A stretch of 64,000 nt of DNA from Nocardioides caldifontis (GTDB taxonomy: Bacteria > Actinomycetota > Actinomycetes > Propionibacteriales > Nocardioidaceae): positions 248,001 to 312,000 of the forward strand of contig NZ_VHIB01000008.1 in NCBI RefSeq assembly GCF_008087345.1. The letters run 5' to 3'. Under the pieces are notes generated by a model, which worked only from the letters and a program-made list of their open reading frames with translations, ran no database searches and was not told where the DNA came from. The position numbers were made by a program, and so were the translations under genes. This document shows positions 20,796 to 28,557 of this stretch, piece by piece. Positions within the stretch are counted from its first letter, which is position 1; every line of letters begins with the position of its first letter.

Positions 20796-21530
20796 TCAGC
20801 CCAGCCGGGCGAGCGCGTGGAGCTGGGTCGCGAGCGGGAGGTACTCCGGGCGGTCCGCCACGGCGTGCTCGAGCTCGGCCAGCGCCTCCGCGGCCCCCGG
20901 CTCGAGGTCGACGAGGGCCCCGGGCACCAGGTCGGCAAACACGCGGACCGCGTGGAGGGTGATCCCGCCGAACCCGGCGTCGGTGAGCAGCGCGGTGACC
21001 TCGTCGGAGGTGAACCGGTGCGGCGCCTCGTCGGCCGCGGGCGAGGTCGCGGTGAGCAGCTCGAGCGCCTGGCCGAAGTGGCCGGCCATCGCCCGGGCCA
21101 CCACCGCGGCGTGGCGCTGGCCGACCAGCAGGCTGAGCCCGCCCCCGGGACGGAGCACCTCGGTGATCCCGGCGACCGCCGTGGCGGGGTCGTCGACGAC
21201 CTCGAGCACGCCGTGGCAGAGCACCACGTCGACGCTGTCCCGGCCGAGGAGCTCGGGGACGGTCGCGAGCTCGCCCTGGACGGCGGTGATCCGGTCGGCG
21301 ACCGCCGACTCCTCCGAGCGGCGACCGAGGGTGGCGAGGGCGTCGGGGCTGGGGTCGACCACGGTGACCCGGTGCCCCTGCTCCGCGACCCGGACGGCGA
21401 ACCCTCCGGTGCCCCCGCCGACGTCGAGGACCTCCAGCGGGGAGCTGTCCAGGAGCGCGCTGAGCGCCTCCCAGACCACGGCGGTGCGGATCGCACTGCG
21501 CTGGGTGGCGACGTTCGGGCGGCCCGGCAT
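20796..21530 (-). CDS. Class I SAM-dependent methyltransferase
   Basis: A 244-aa methyltransferase with SAM-binding motif I LEVLDVGGGTGGFAVRVAEQG, motif II VTVVDPSPDALATL and motif IV DVVLCHGVLEVVDDP. The substrate cannot be read from sequence; the fold resembles UbiE/small-molecule enzymes. ATG at 21530 is preferred to the GTG at 21539, because TAGGGT lies exactly 7 nt upstream in leaderless position and there is no Shine-Dalgarno before the GTG. It sits between the DnaE2-type polymerase and dinB, so co-expression with damage tolerance genes is likely even if it also has its own promoter. Confidence 0.85.
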   Translation of the reverse strand: MPGRPNVATQRSAIRTAVVWEALSALLDSSPLEVLDVGGGTGGFAVRVAEQGHRVTVVDPSPDALATLGRRSEESAVADRITAVQGELATVPELLGRDSVDVVLCHGVLEVVDDPATAVAGITEVLRPGGGLSLLVGQRHAAVVARAMAGHFGQALELLTATSPAADEAPHRFTSDEVTALLTDAGFGGITLHAVRVFADLVPGALVDLEPGAAEALAELEHAVADRPEYLPLATQLHALARLG

Positions 21531-21537
21531 GGCGCCC

Positions 21538-21543
21538 ACCCTA
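21538..21543 (-). promoter_or_regulatory. Putative leaderless -10 element (TAGGGT) for the methyltransferase
   Basis: TAGGGT ends 7 nt before the ATG at 21530 in the 25-34 bp gap after the polymerase gene. It would allow methyltransferase and dinB expression independent of the LexA-controlled promoter. Inference from spacing. Confidence 0.4.
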
Positions 21544-21564
21544 GTGCTCCGGCGAGGGGGCGCC

Positions 21565-24500
21565 TCATGCGCCCGAGCTCCCCGGCGAGGAGTGCCACAG
21601 CTTCCGCGGAGCGCTCTCCCCCGCCGGTTTGACGTCGGCGTACGGCGAGAGCCGGAACCCGGTCGAGTGGACGAGCACCCGGCGCGCCTCCGGCTCCTCG
21701 GCCGCCGCTGCGGTGACCGGCGGGGCCATCAGCGCGTGCACCGCGTCGATCCCCTCGGCGCGCCAGGCCTCGTGGAGGGCGGCCAGCTCCCAGCACCCCG
21801 TCGCCCGCAACGACACCCCGCGCCGGCCGGTGCGGCGCAGCTCGCCACGGACGACCAGCAGCCACGAGTGGAACACCGTCGAGGCGTAGGGCCCCAACGC
21901 GTCCTCGAAGAAGGTCGCGTCGACCGGCCCCGTGCCGTCGTCGAGGGTCAGGAACACCACGCGCCGTCCGGACCGGATCGGTGGTGTCTGGGTAGCCACC
22001 TTGACCCCGGCGACCAGCAGCTCGGCCCTGCTCCGCGCGGAGAGCAGCCCTGCGGAGCGGGTCACCCCGAGCGCGTCGAGGAACGGGTCGTAGAACTCCA
22101 CGACGTGCCGGCTGGCGTCGAGGCCGAGCACCTCGAGCTCCGCCCGGACCCGCTCGGCGGCGTCCATCTCGGGAAGCCCGCTGACCTCGCCGGTGTGCAA
22201 CGCGTCGGCCGGCGCGTCGCCCAGGTCGAGGGTGAGCTGCACCGAGGAGACCGGCGGCGGGGTCCGGGGGGCCCGCGACTGGGCGTGGGCCCGCTCCCAG
22301 ACGCCCTCGCGTCGCCGCGGGTCGCTGCTGTTGCGACCGGCGGCCGCCTCGAGCCGCTCGGCGGCGGGGCGGGCGGGTGGCCGACCGGCCACCCCACGGC
22401 CCCGCGCCGCGCCCGCCCGGTCGACCGCGCGGGTGTAGCGGTCCAGGTCGGCGACCTGGAGCAGCAGGTCGCGGCGGGTGACGGTGCCCCGGCGGTGCAC
22501 CGTGCCGGGCTCGCCGATGCCGTAGACGGAGTCGAAGGCCCCGGCGACCACCAGCCGCTCGGCGACGGGTCGGGAGACGCGCGCCCGGTGCCAGAAGTCG
22601 GTGAGCGACTGGTAAGGGCGGGCCGCGACGATCCGCGCCACCTCGGCACCGGAGATCCCCTTCACCTCGGCGAGCGCCACCCGGATGCCGTAACCCTCGC
22701 CGACCCGCTCGACGGTGTACGCCTGCTCGCTGGCGTTGATGTCGAGCCCGAGCACCGCGATGCCGAACTGGCGGGCGTCGTCGAGGATCAGCCGCTTGGG
22801 GTACATCCCAGGGTCGTGGGTGAGCACCCCGGCCAGGAAGTGGGCCGGGTAGTGGGTCTTCAGCCACGCGGACTGGTAGGTCGGCAGTGCGAACGCCGCG
22901 GCGTGCGCCTTGCAGAACCCGAAGGAGCCGAAGGCCTCGATCACCTTCCAGACCGCGTCGACGACCGCGGCGGCGTAGCCCCGGGCGCGTGCGGCACCCT
23001 TGAACCAGCGGCGGGTCGCCGCCATCCCCTCCACGTCGCCGAGGGAGCGGCGCGCCTCGTCGGCCTCGGCGAGGGTGCACCCGGTGAGCTGGGCGACCAT
23101 CTCGATGACCTGCTCGTGGTAGACGACCACCCCCCGGGTGTCGCCGAGGATCGGCCGCAGGTCCTCGTGGAGGTAGAAGGGCATCGCCCACCCCTGCTTC
23201 GCCTCGAGGTAGGGCGTGATCATGTCGCTCTTCACCGGCCCCGGCCGGAACAACGAGATGTCGGCGACCACGTCGGCGAACGACTCGATCCCGGACTTGC
23301 CGACCAGCTCGCGCTGCCCCGGCGACTCGATCTGGAAACAGCCGAGGGTGCGCGAGGAGCTGATCAGCTCGAAGGTGGCCGGGTCGTCGAACGGGACCTG
23401 CGCCTCGTCGTCGAGGTCGACGCGCACCCCGTCGACGCGCTCGACCTCGGCGACCGCGTGCGCCATCGCCGACTGCATCCGGATGCCGAGCACGTCGAGC
23501 TTGAGGAGCCCGAGCTCCTCGACGTCCTCCTTGTCGAACTGGCTCATCGGGAACCCGGCGAAGCTCGCCTCGACCGGGGTGCGGTCGAGCAGCGTGGCGT
23601 CGGAGAGCAGCACCCCGCACGGGTGCAGGGCGATGTGGCGCGGCAGCCCGTCGAGCCGCTCGACGAGCCGGAACAGCAGCCCGAGCCGCTCCTCCCCCAG
23701 CCCTGAGGCGCGCAGCTCGGGGAGCTCGCGCAGCGCCATCCGGGCGTCGCGGGCACGGATGTGCGGGAACGCCTTGGCGATCGCGTCGATCTCGCCCGGC
23801 GGCATCCCGAGCGCCGCACCGACGTCGCGGATCGCGTGGCGGACCCGGTAGGTGTCCATCATCGAGACCGCGACGCACCGCTCCCCGCCGTAGCGGTCGA
23901 GGACCGCCTCGTAGATCTCCAGCCGGCGGGCGGACTCCACGTCGATGTCGATGTCGGGGAGCGCCCTGCGCAGCGGCGACAGGAACCGCTCCATCAGCAG
24001 TCCGTGGCGCAGCGGGTCGACGCCGGAGATGCCGAGCAGGTAGTTGACCAGGCTGCCCGCGCCGGAGCCGCGGGCCGCCGAGCGGACCCCCATCGCGCGG
24101 ATCAGGTCGCAGACGTCGGTGACGGTCAGGAAGTAGGAGGCGTAGCCCAGCTGCTCGATCAGCACGAGCTCGTCGTCGAGCCGCTTCCAGATGCGCTGCC
24201 GCGGGGCGTTGCCGTAGCGCCGTCCGATCGCGGCCTCGCAGCGACCCCGCAGCACCTGGTCCGCGGTCCCGACGCTCCCCGACCCGGCGGCCGTCACCTC
24301 CAGCTCGGGGAAGTGCACCTCCCCGATCCCGAGGTCGTCGTGCGGGTCGACCGCGCAGCGGTCCGCGACCAGCCGGGTGCGGGCCAGGAGCTCGCGGGCG
24401 GCTCCGGCACCCAGCCCGGCGAGGGTGCACACCTCGTCGGCGACCTCCGCCATCTCCTCGCCGGTCTTGAGGTACCCCTCGGCGTTGCCGCGGTCGACGT

Positions 24501-25263
24501 GACGCAGGTCGAGGGGGACCAGCCGGCGGGCGGCGTCGAGGACGTCGACGACGACGGCGTCGGCACGGTCGGCGTAGCGGACCACGTTGGTGAGCACCGC
24601 CGCGGTGCCGGTCGCGCGGGCGAGCCCGGCCATCCGCGCCGCGTGGCCGGCGGAGCCCGGGCCGCGGCCGGCCACCCGGTGGTCGACCAGCTCGACGGCG
24701 AGGTCGGCAGGGCCGAGCAGCTCGCGCCACCGGTGCAGGACCGCCTCGCCGAGGTCGGGGCGGGTCAGCGTCGTGGCCGCGCCGACCTCGGAGCCGGGGC
24801 CGAGCAGCACCACCACGTCGCGACCGGCGGCGTGCTCGGCGACCAGGTCGAGGGTGCACACCGGCTCCCCGCGCTCTCCGGCGAGGTGGGTGGCCGAGAC
24901 CAGCCGGCACACGGCCGCCCAGCCACGCCGGCTGCCGGCCAGGAACGTCGCCCGCGGGAGGCGGTGGTCGCGGAAGGCGCCGCCGCGGACCGGGGTGCGG
25001 CCGCTCTCCTGCTGTCCGAGCCAGGGCCCCGGCACCAGCCCGGTCGGCGCCATCGCGAGGTCGACGCCGAGGACCGGCCGGATCCCCGCCTCGGCACAGG
25101 CCGTGGCGAACCGGACCGCGCCGTAGGTGCCGTCGCGGTCGGTCAGCGCGAGGGTGTCCATCCCGTGGTCGGCGGCGCGGGCGACGAGGTCGCGCGGTTG
25201 GGTGGCACCGTGCTGGAGGGAGTAGCCGGAGGCGACGTGGAGGTGGACGAACGGGTCGTGCAC
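21565..25263 (-). CDS. dnaE2: DNA polymerase III alpha subunit, DnaE2-type (error-prone)
   Basis: A 1232-aa C-family polymerase. The N-terminal PHP domain begins FVHLHVASGYSLQHGATQPRDLV. The palm catalytic block ALPDIDIDVESARR lies near residue 436, with NYLLGISGVDP before it. FSPLRR, SARGSGAGSLVNYLL and HHPAGVLLS-type segments (here LHPCGVLLSDATLL) fit DnaE. A C-terminal OB-fold (VAGVKVATQTPPIRSGRRVVFLTLDDGTGPVDATFFED) is present. It belongs to the DnaE2 group because of its length, its neighbours (dinB, DUF6504) and the upstream LexA box, rather than being the replicative DnaE1. DnaE2 performs damage-induced mutagenic synthesis. Confidence 0.88.
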   Translation of the reverse strand: MHDPFVHLHVASGYSLQHGATQPRDLVARAADHGMDTLALTDRDGTYGAVRFATACAEAGIRPVLGVDLAMAPTGLVPGPWLGQQESGRTPVRGGAFRDHRLPRATFLAGSRRGWAAVCRLVSATHLAGERGEPVCTLDLVAEHAAGRDVVVLLGPGSEVGAATTLTRPDLGEAVLHRWRELLGPADLAVELVDHRVAGRGPGSAGHAARMAGLARATGTAAVLTNVVRYADRADAVVVDVLDAARRLVPLDLRHVDRGNAEGYLKTGEEMAEVADEVCTLAGLGAGAARELLARTRLVADRCAVDPHDDLGIGEVHFPELEVTAAGSGSVGTADQVLRGRCEAAIGRRYGNAPRQRIWKRLDDELVLIEQLGYASYFLTVTDVCDLIRAMGVRSAARGSGAGSLVNYLLGISGVDPLRHGLLMERFLSPLRRALPDIDIDVESARRLEIYEAVLDRYGGERCVAVSMMDTYRVRHAIRDVGAALGMPPGEIDAIAKAFPHIRARDARMALRELPELRASGLGEERLGLLFRLVERLDGLPRHIALHPCGVLLSDATLLDRTPVEASFAGFPMSQFDKEDVEELGLLKLDVLGIRMQSAMAHAVAEVERVDGVRVDLDDEAQVPFDDPATFELISSSRTLGCFQIESPGQRELVGKSGIESFADVVADISLFRPGPVKSDMITPYLEAKQGWAMPFYLHEDLRPILGDTRGVVVYHEQVIEMVAQLTGCTLAEADEARRSLGDVEGMAATRRWFKGAARARGYAAAVVDAVWKVIEAFGSFGFCKAHAAAFALPTYQSAWLKTHYPAHFLAGVLTHDPGMYPKRLILDDARQFGIAVLGLDINASEQAYTVERVGEGYGIRVALAEVKGISGAEVARIVAARPYQSLTDFWHRARVSRPVAERLVVAGAFDSVYGIGEPGTVHRRGTVTRRDLLLQVADLDRYTRAVDRAGAARGRGVAGRPPARPAAERLEAAAGRNSSDPRRREGVWERAHAQSRAPRTPPPVSSVQLTLDLGDAPADALHTGEVSGLPEMDAAERVRAELEVLGLDASRHVVEFYDPFLDALGVTRSAGLLSARSRAELLVAGVKVATQTPPIRSGRRVVFLTLDDGTGPVDATFFEDALGPYASTVFHSWLLVVRGELRRTGRRGVSLRATGCWELAALHEAWRAEGIDAVHALMAPPVTAAAAEEPEARRVLVHSTGFRLSPYADVKPAGESAPRKLWHSSPGSSGA

Positions 25264-25275
25264 CGGCCGGTCCCC

Positions 25276-25725
25276 CTACCCCACCTGGAGGTACGCCGGC
25301 ACGGGCAGGTGCCGGGTCAGCCCGAGCGACTCCTCGACGAGCCCGAGGAACCGGTCGGCGTCGCGCACCAGGTCGTCGGCCTCCCGCTCGGTCACCGCAC
25401 GGCGGGACCCGGCCTCGGCAGCCGCCCGCTTCGCCGCTCCCGCCGAGAAGAACTCCGCCCACTCGGCGAACTCGGGAGCGACCTCGGCGAGCAGGACCCA
25501 GGCGTTGCGCTGCACGGCCCGGCCTCGGCGCGGGAGGGCCGGCCGCGCGCGGGCCGCCAGCAGTGCGGCCGTCGCCCGGAGCGCGGAGACATGGGCGTGC
25601 GCGTAGCGCATCCCCACGTCGGTGGTGGTGATCGCCTCCTGCAGCGAGGCGGCCGCGCGCTCGAGGTAGGCGAACGTCGCCGCGGGGACGTCGAACCCCG
25701 TCGGGGTGCTCGGGTGCGTCATCAC
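25276..25725 (-). CDS. SAV_6107-type HEPN-like helical protein
   Basis: A 149-aa, mostly alpha-helical protein (YLERAAASLQEAITTTDVGMRYAHAHVSALRATAALLAARARP). The arrangement resembles the SAV_6107 family HEPN-like proteins that actinobacteria encode next to dnaE2. No RxxxxH ribonuclease motif is evident, so RNase activity should not be assumed. It lies 12 bp upstream of the polymerase gene and 7 bp after DUF6504, so the three are certainly one transcript. The function in mutagenesis is unknown; an accessory or scaffold role is my inference. Confidence 0.75.
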   Translation of the reverse strand: MMTHPSTPTGFDVPAATFAYLERAAASLQEAITTTDVGMRYAHAHVSALRATAALLAARARPALPRRGRAVQRNAWVLLAEVAPEFAEWAEFFSAGAAKRAAAEAGSRRAVTEREADDLVRDADRFLGLVEESLGLTRHLPVPAYLQVG

Positions 25726-25732
25726 GTCCCCC

Positions 25733-26080
25733 TCAGTCCGCGCAGCGGGAGAGGAGCCAGTGGCCCTGCCCCCAGTCGAAGGTCAGGTCGAACACGCCGC
25801 GGCCGGTGCCGGCGGCCGCCAGCCCGCGGGCGGCCTCGACGCGCCAGACCTCGCGCTCGGCAAGGAGGTCGGTCTGCACGGCATCCGGCTCGTCGGCACC
25901 GAGCACGGAGGCCGCTGCGACCGACTGCCACCAGGGGCCGGTCTCGACCCAGTGGGCCACCACGTCGCACACCTTCCACAACCGGCCGCGCCACAGGAAC
26001 TGCTCAGGTCCCTCGACCTGTCCCCCCGTCCCGGGCACCACCCCACGGCGCACCTCCACGGGGTCGTCGTACTGCCGCAT
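25733..26080 (-). CDS. DUF6504 family protein, first gene of the LexA-box operon
   Basis: A 115-aa protein beginning MRQYDDPVEVRRG, with WRGRLWKVCDVVAHWVET and a C-terminal FDLTFDWGQGHWLLSRCAD. The Trp-rich, beta-type pattern matches DUF6504, a small family found with dnaE2 and dinB in actinobacteria. ATG at 26080 is chosen because GGAGGTGGAG directly precedes it; an in-frame extension to 26263 would run over the LexA box and leader hairpin. Function unknown. Being the promoter-proximal gene, it may take part in lesion bypass, which is inference. Confidence 0.75.
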   Translation of the reverse strand: MRQYDDPVEVRRGVVPGTGGQVEGPEQFLWRGRLWKVCDVVAHWVETGPWWQSVAAASVLGADEPDAVQTDLLAEREVWRVEAARGLAAAGTGRGVFDLTFDWGQGHWLLSRCAD

Positions 26081-26163
26081 CTCCACCTCCGAGCGTCTCG
26101 TCCACCTGACGTCCCGACCCCGCTCGACCCCGCTGCCACCTCCCCCGGATCCCGTGGGAGAGT

Positions 26164-26202
26164 GCTCGGCGGAGATGGGGGTCGAGGTCACCTCCGCCGA
26201 GC
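26164..26202 (-). promoter_or_regulatory. Perfect 11-bp leader hairpin downstream of the LexA box
   Basis: GCTCGGCGGAG (26164-26174) and CTCCGCCGAGC (26192-26202) are exact inverted repeats around a 17-nt loop. The hairpin falls within the expected 5' leader of the DUF6504-dnaE2-dinB operon, just downstream of the LexA site. No U-tract follows on either strand, so it is not a standard terminator. It may control leader stability or translation. Confidence 0.5.
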
Positions 26203-26207
26203 TTTGT

Positions 26208-26223
26208 TCGAACACCTGTTCGA
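26208..26223 (-). promoter_or_regulatory. LexA (SOS) box TCGAAC-N4-GTTCGA
   Basis: TCGAACACCTGTTCGA is a perfect match to the mycobacterial/actinobacterial SOS palindrome TCGAAC-N4-GTTCGA. It lies 127 nt upstream of the DUF6504 start and 114 nt upstream of the divergent ybaK start. Given the polymerase content of the minus-strand operon, repression by LexA and induction by DNA damage in that direction is the natural reading. Confidence 0.88.
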
Positions 26224-26337
26224 ACGAGCTCCACGGTACACCGCGCTTCCGACCGCCCGTCAACCCCTGCCCCGGGCTGTGGAGAAGGGCCCTGCCGCCC
26301 CCACGGTCCGGACCGACGCGAGACGAGGGAGGCCCCG

Positions 26338-26865
26338 ATGACCACCGTCCCCGACGGCACCGACAACCCGACCGACAGCGCGACCGACAGCACGGTCGCC
26401 CGACACCCGAGCGTGCGCACCTTCCGTGCCGCCTGGGAGGAGGCCGGCGGCACCGGCCGAATCGTGGTCCTCCCCGACTCCGTGCACACCGCTGCGCTGG
26501 CGGCGGAGGCGCTCGGCTGCGAGGTCGGCGCGATCGCCAACAGCCTGCTGTTCGACGGGGGCGGCCGGCCCGTCCTCATCCTCACCAGCGGCGCGCACCG
26601 GGTCGACACCGCGAGGGTCGCCGAGCGGCTCGGCCTGGACGCCCTGCGGCGCGCGAAGCCGGAGTTCGTCCGCGAGCACACCGGCCAGGTCATCGGCGGC
26701 GTCTCGCCGCTCGGCCACCCGGCGCCGGTCCCGACGTACCTCGACCCGGCGCTCCGGCAGTACGACGAGATCTGGGCGGCCGCCGGCCACCCGGCCACCG
26801 TCTTCAGCACGACCTACGACGAGCTCCGGGCGATGACCGGTGCGACCGAGGTCGAGGTCGACTGA
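26338..26865 (+). CDS. YbaK/EbsC-type aminoacyl-tRNA deacylase
   Basis: A 175-aa protein of the YbaK/ProX editing superfamily, which hydrolyses mischarged aminoacyl-tRNAs. Visible family features are LPDSVHTAALAAEALGCEVGAIANSLLF (about 43-70), LTSGAHRVDTARVAERLG, and the glycine motif GQVIGGVSPLGHPAPVPTYLD with the conserved GGVSP(L/F)G core. The ATG is preceded by GGGAGGCCCC. The first 20 residues are Asp/Thr-rich and probably disordered. It leads a plus-strand run with the ArsC-like gene. Confidence 0.88.
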   Translation: MTTVPDGTDNPTDSATDSTVARHPSVRTFRAAWEEAGGTGRIVVLPDSVHTAALAAEALGCEVGAIANSLLFDGGGRPVLILTSGAHRVDTARVAERLGLDALRRAKPEFVREHTGQVIGGVSPLGHPAPVPTYLDPALRQYDEIWAAAGHPATVFSTTYDELRAMTGATEVEVD

Positions 26866-26880
26866 GAGGGGTGGACTGAC

Positions 26881-27237
26881 GTGGAGATCTGGGTCAACCC
26901 GGCCTGCTCGAAGTGCCGAGCGGCGACGGCCGCCCTCGACGAGGCCGGCGTCGAGTACACGGTCCGCCGCTACCTCGACGACCCGCCGAGCCGCGAGGAG
27001 CTGGCCGCGGTGCTCGACCGGCTCGGCCTCGAGCCGTGGGACGTCGCCCGGCCGAAGGAGACGAAGGAGGCCGGGCTCGCCGGCACACCGAAGGACGCCG
27101 GGCACCGCGACGCCTGGCTCGACGCCCTCGCGGCGAACCCGCGCATCCTCCAGCGGCCGATCATCACCGCCGACGACGGCACCACCATTATCGCCCGCGA
27201 CGCCGACTCGCTGGCCCGGGTCCTCCCCCAGGGCTGA
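26881..27237 (+). CDS. ArsC/Spx-family thioredoxin-fold protein
   Basis: A 118-aa protein starting MEIWVNPACSKCRAATAALDEAGVEY, the ArsC/YffB/Spx N-terminal strand and active site. The motif is C9-S-K-C12, a CxxC, where classic ArsC has CSKSR, so its redox chemistry may differ from glutaredoxin-linked arsenate reductase. RPIITADDGTTIIAR carries the cis-Pro region. No other arsenic genes lie nearby, so an arsenate role is not supported by context. GTG start, 15 bp after ybaK. Confidence 0.85.
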   Translation: MEIWVNPACSKCRAATAALDEAGVEYTVRRYLDDPPSREELAAVLDRLGLEPWDVARPKETKEAGLAGTPKDAGHRDAWLDALAANPRILQRPIITADDGTTIIARDADSLARVLPQG

Positions 27238-27239
27238 CC

Positions 27240-28547
27240 GTGGCGCGCGTGGTCGTGGTCGGCGGCGGGCTCGGCGGCGTCGCGAGCGCCGTCCGGCTCG
27301 CCAAGCTCGGCCACGACGTCACCCTCGTCGAGCGGCTCCCCCAGGTGGGCGGGGCGATCGGGGTCGTCGAGCAGGACGGGTTCCGGTGGGACGCCGGCCC
27401 CGGGTCGACCGCGGTGCCGGCCGTGCTGCGCGACCTGTTCCGCAAGTCCGGGCGGCCGCTCGAGCGCGAGGCCGAGCTGGTCCCGCTCGAGCCGCTGCGG
27501 GAGCACCGGTTCCCCGACGGCACCCGGCTGGCGCTCCCGGGCGGGAGCCGCGGCGCCCAGCTGGCGGCGGTCGACGAGGCGCTCGGCCAGGGCCTGGGCA
27601 AGCAGTGGGTCGACCACGTCCACTCGTTCGCGGAGCCGTGGGACCACCTGCGCCGCGACCTCTTCGAACGACCGTGGTCCCCCGAGCTCGCCGCCGACGC
27701 GACCCGCGACCTGCTGCGCAGCCGCACGATGATGCACCGCGTCGTCACCAAGCGGTTCAAGGACAAGCGGCTGCGGGCGCTCGCCGTCCACCACGCCGTG
27801 GCCGGGGGCCACGACCCACGCAACGTGCCGGCCTGGTTGGGGCTGGTCGACTACCTGGAGCAGAACTTCGGCGCCTGGACCTTCGCCGACGGCTTCGGCA
27901 GCACCCTGGTCGCCTTGATGGCCAAGCGGCTGCGCGAGCGGAAGGTGACGGTGCTGACCGGCACCACCGCGCTCGACGTGGAGTCGGGGCCCGCCGGGCC
28001 CGTGGCCGTGCGCACCGACGCGGGACAGCTGGACGCCGACCAGGTGGTCGTCGCGATCGACCCGCGCCGGCTCCCGGCGCTCGCCGGCCACGTCGCCCGC
28101 ACCATGCCCGCCCTCCCCCCGACCGTCACCCACCTCGGCCTCGCCCCGGGCGCCCCCGAGCTGCCCCGCGAGCTGGTGATCCACGACGACTACGTGCTCA
28201 CCGTCCGCACCGACCACGTCGCCGAGGACGGCCGGACCTCCTGGACGGTGCTCGGGCGCGGCACCGTGTCGGAGGACCTCGTCGTCGCCCTGGCCCGCAA
28301 GCGGATCGACGTGCGAGAGCTCGTCGAGACGAGGGTCGACCGCTCCCCCCGCGACCTCGTCGAGCACCTCGGCGGCTCGCCGGCCGGGGTGCTCTGGCAG
28401 GGGCGCGGCACCGTCAAGGAGCGGCTCGGGACGGTCACACCCCTCCCCGGGGTCTACCTGGCCGGCGCGCACACGGGGGGCGGTGGCTGGGTACCCTTCG
28501 TCGGGCTGACCGCCGCGCTGGTCGCGCAGGTGGTCGGACCGGCCTGA
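27240..28547 (+). CDS. FAD-dependent oxidoreductase, phytoene desaturase/amine oxidase-like
   Basis: A 435-aa flavoprotein. The N-terminal dinucleotide-binding motif is VVVVGGGLGGVASAVRLAKLGHDVTLVERLPQVGG, followed by GFRWDAGPGST. The C-terminal FAD motif is GVYLAGAHTGGGGWVPFVGLTAALV. This matches the CrtI/protoporphyrinogen oxidase-like superfamily. It lies near a polyprenyl diphosphate synthase gene, hinting at an isoprenoid substrate, but no phytoene synthase is present, so the substrate is open. GTG at 27240 follows the arsC-like stop by two bases. Confidence 0.85.
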   Translation: MARVVVVGGGLGGVASAVRLAKLGHDVTLVERLPQVGGAIGVVEQDGFRWDAGPGSTAVPAVLRDLFRKSGRPLEREAELVPLEPLREHRFPDGTRLALPGGSRGAQLAAVDEALGQGLGKQWVDHVHSFAEPWDHLRRDLFERPWSPELAADATRDLLRSRTMMHRVVTKRFKDKRLRALAVHHAVAGGHDPRNVPAWLGLVDYLEQNFGAWTFADGFGSTLVALMAKRLRERKVTVLTGTTALDVESGPAGPVAVRTDAGQLDADQVVVAIDPRRLPALAGHVARTMPALPPTVTHLGLAPGAPELPRELVIHDDYVLTVRTDHVAEDGRTSWTVLGRGTVSEDLVVALARKRIDVRELVETRVDRSPRDLVEHLGGSPAGVLWQGRGTVKERLGTVTPLPGVYLAGAHTGGGGWVPFVGLTAALVAQVVGPA

Positions 28548-28557
28548 GCGGCCGGTC
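28537..28557. terminator. Bidirectional hairpin between the FAD oxidoreductase and metF
   Basis: GACCGGCC (28537-28544) and GGCCGGTC (28550-28557) pair perfectly around a 5-nt loop. The loop carries the oxidoreductase TGA, and the right arm reaches the metF stop. No T-tract is present, as is common in high-GC actinobacteria. The convergent position supports a shared terminator. Confidence 0.6.

Noticed and set aside
20750-25462. 1570-codon minus-strand open frame covering dnaE2 and the methyltransferase
   Set aside because: It is Arg/Pro/Ala low-complexity over most of its length and overlaps the true dnaE2 frame, which has all C-family polymerase motifs. It is a frame shadow.
25276-25725. 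HEPN ribonuclease toxin
   Set aside because: No RxxxxH-type catalytic motif is visible, and it is embedded in the polymerase operon rather than beside an MNT partner.
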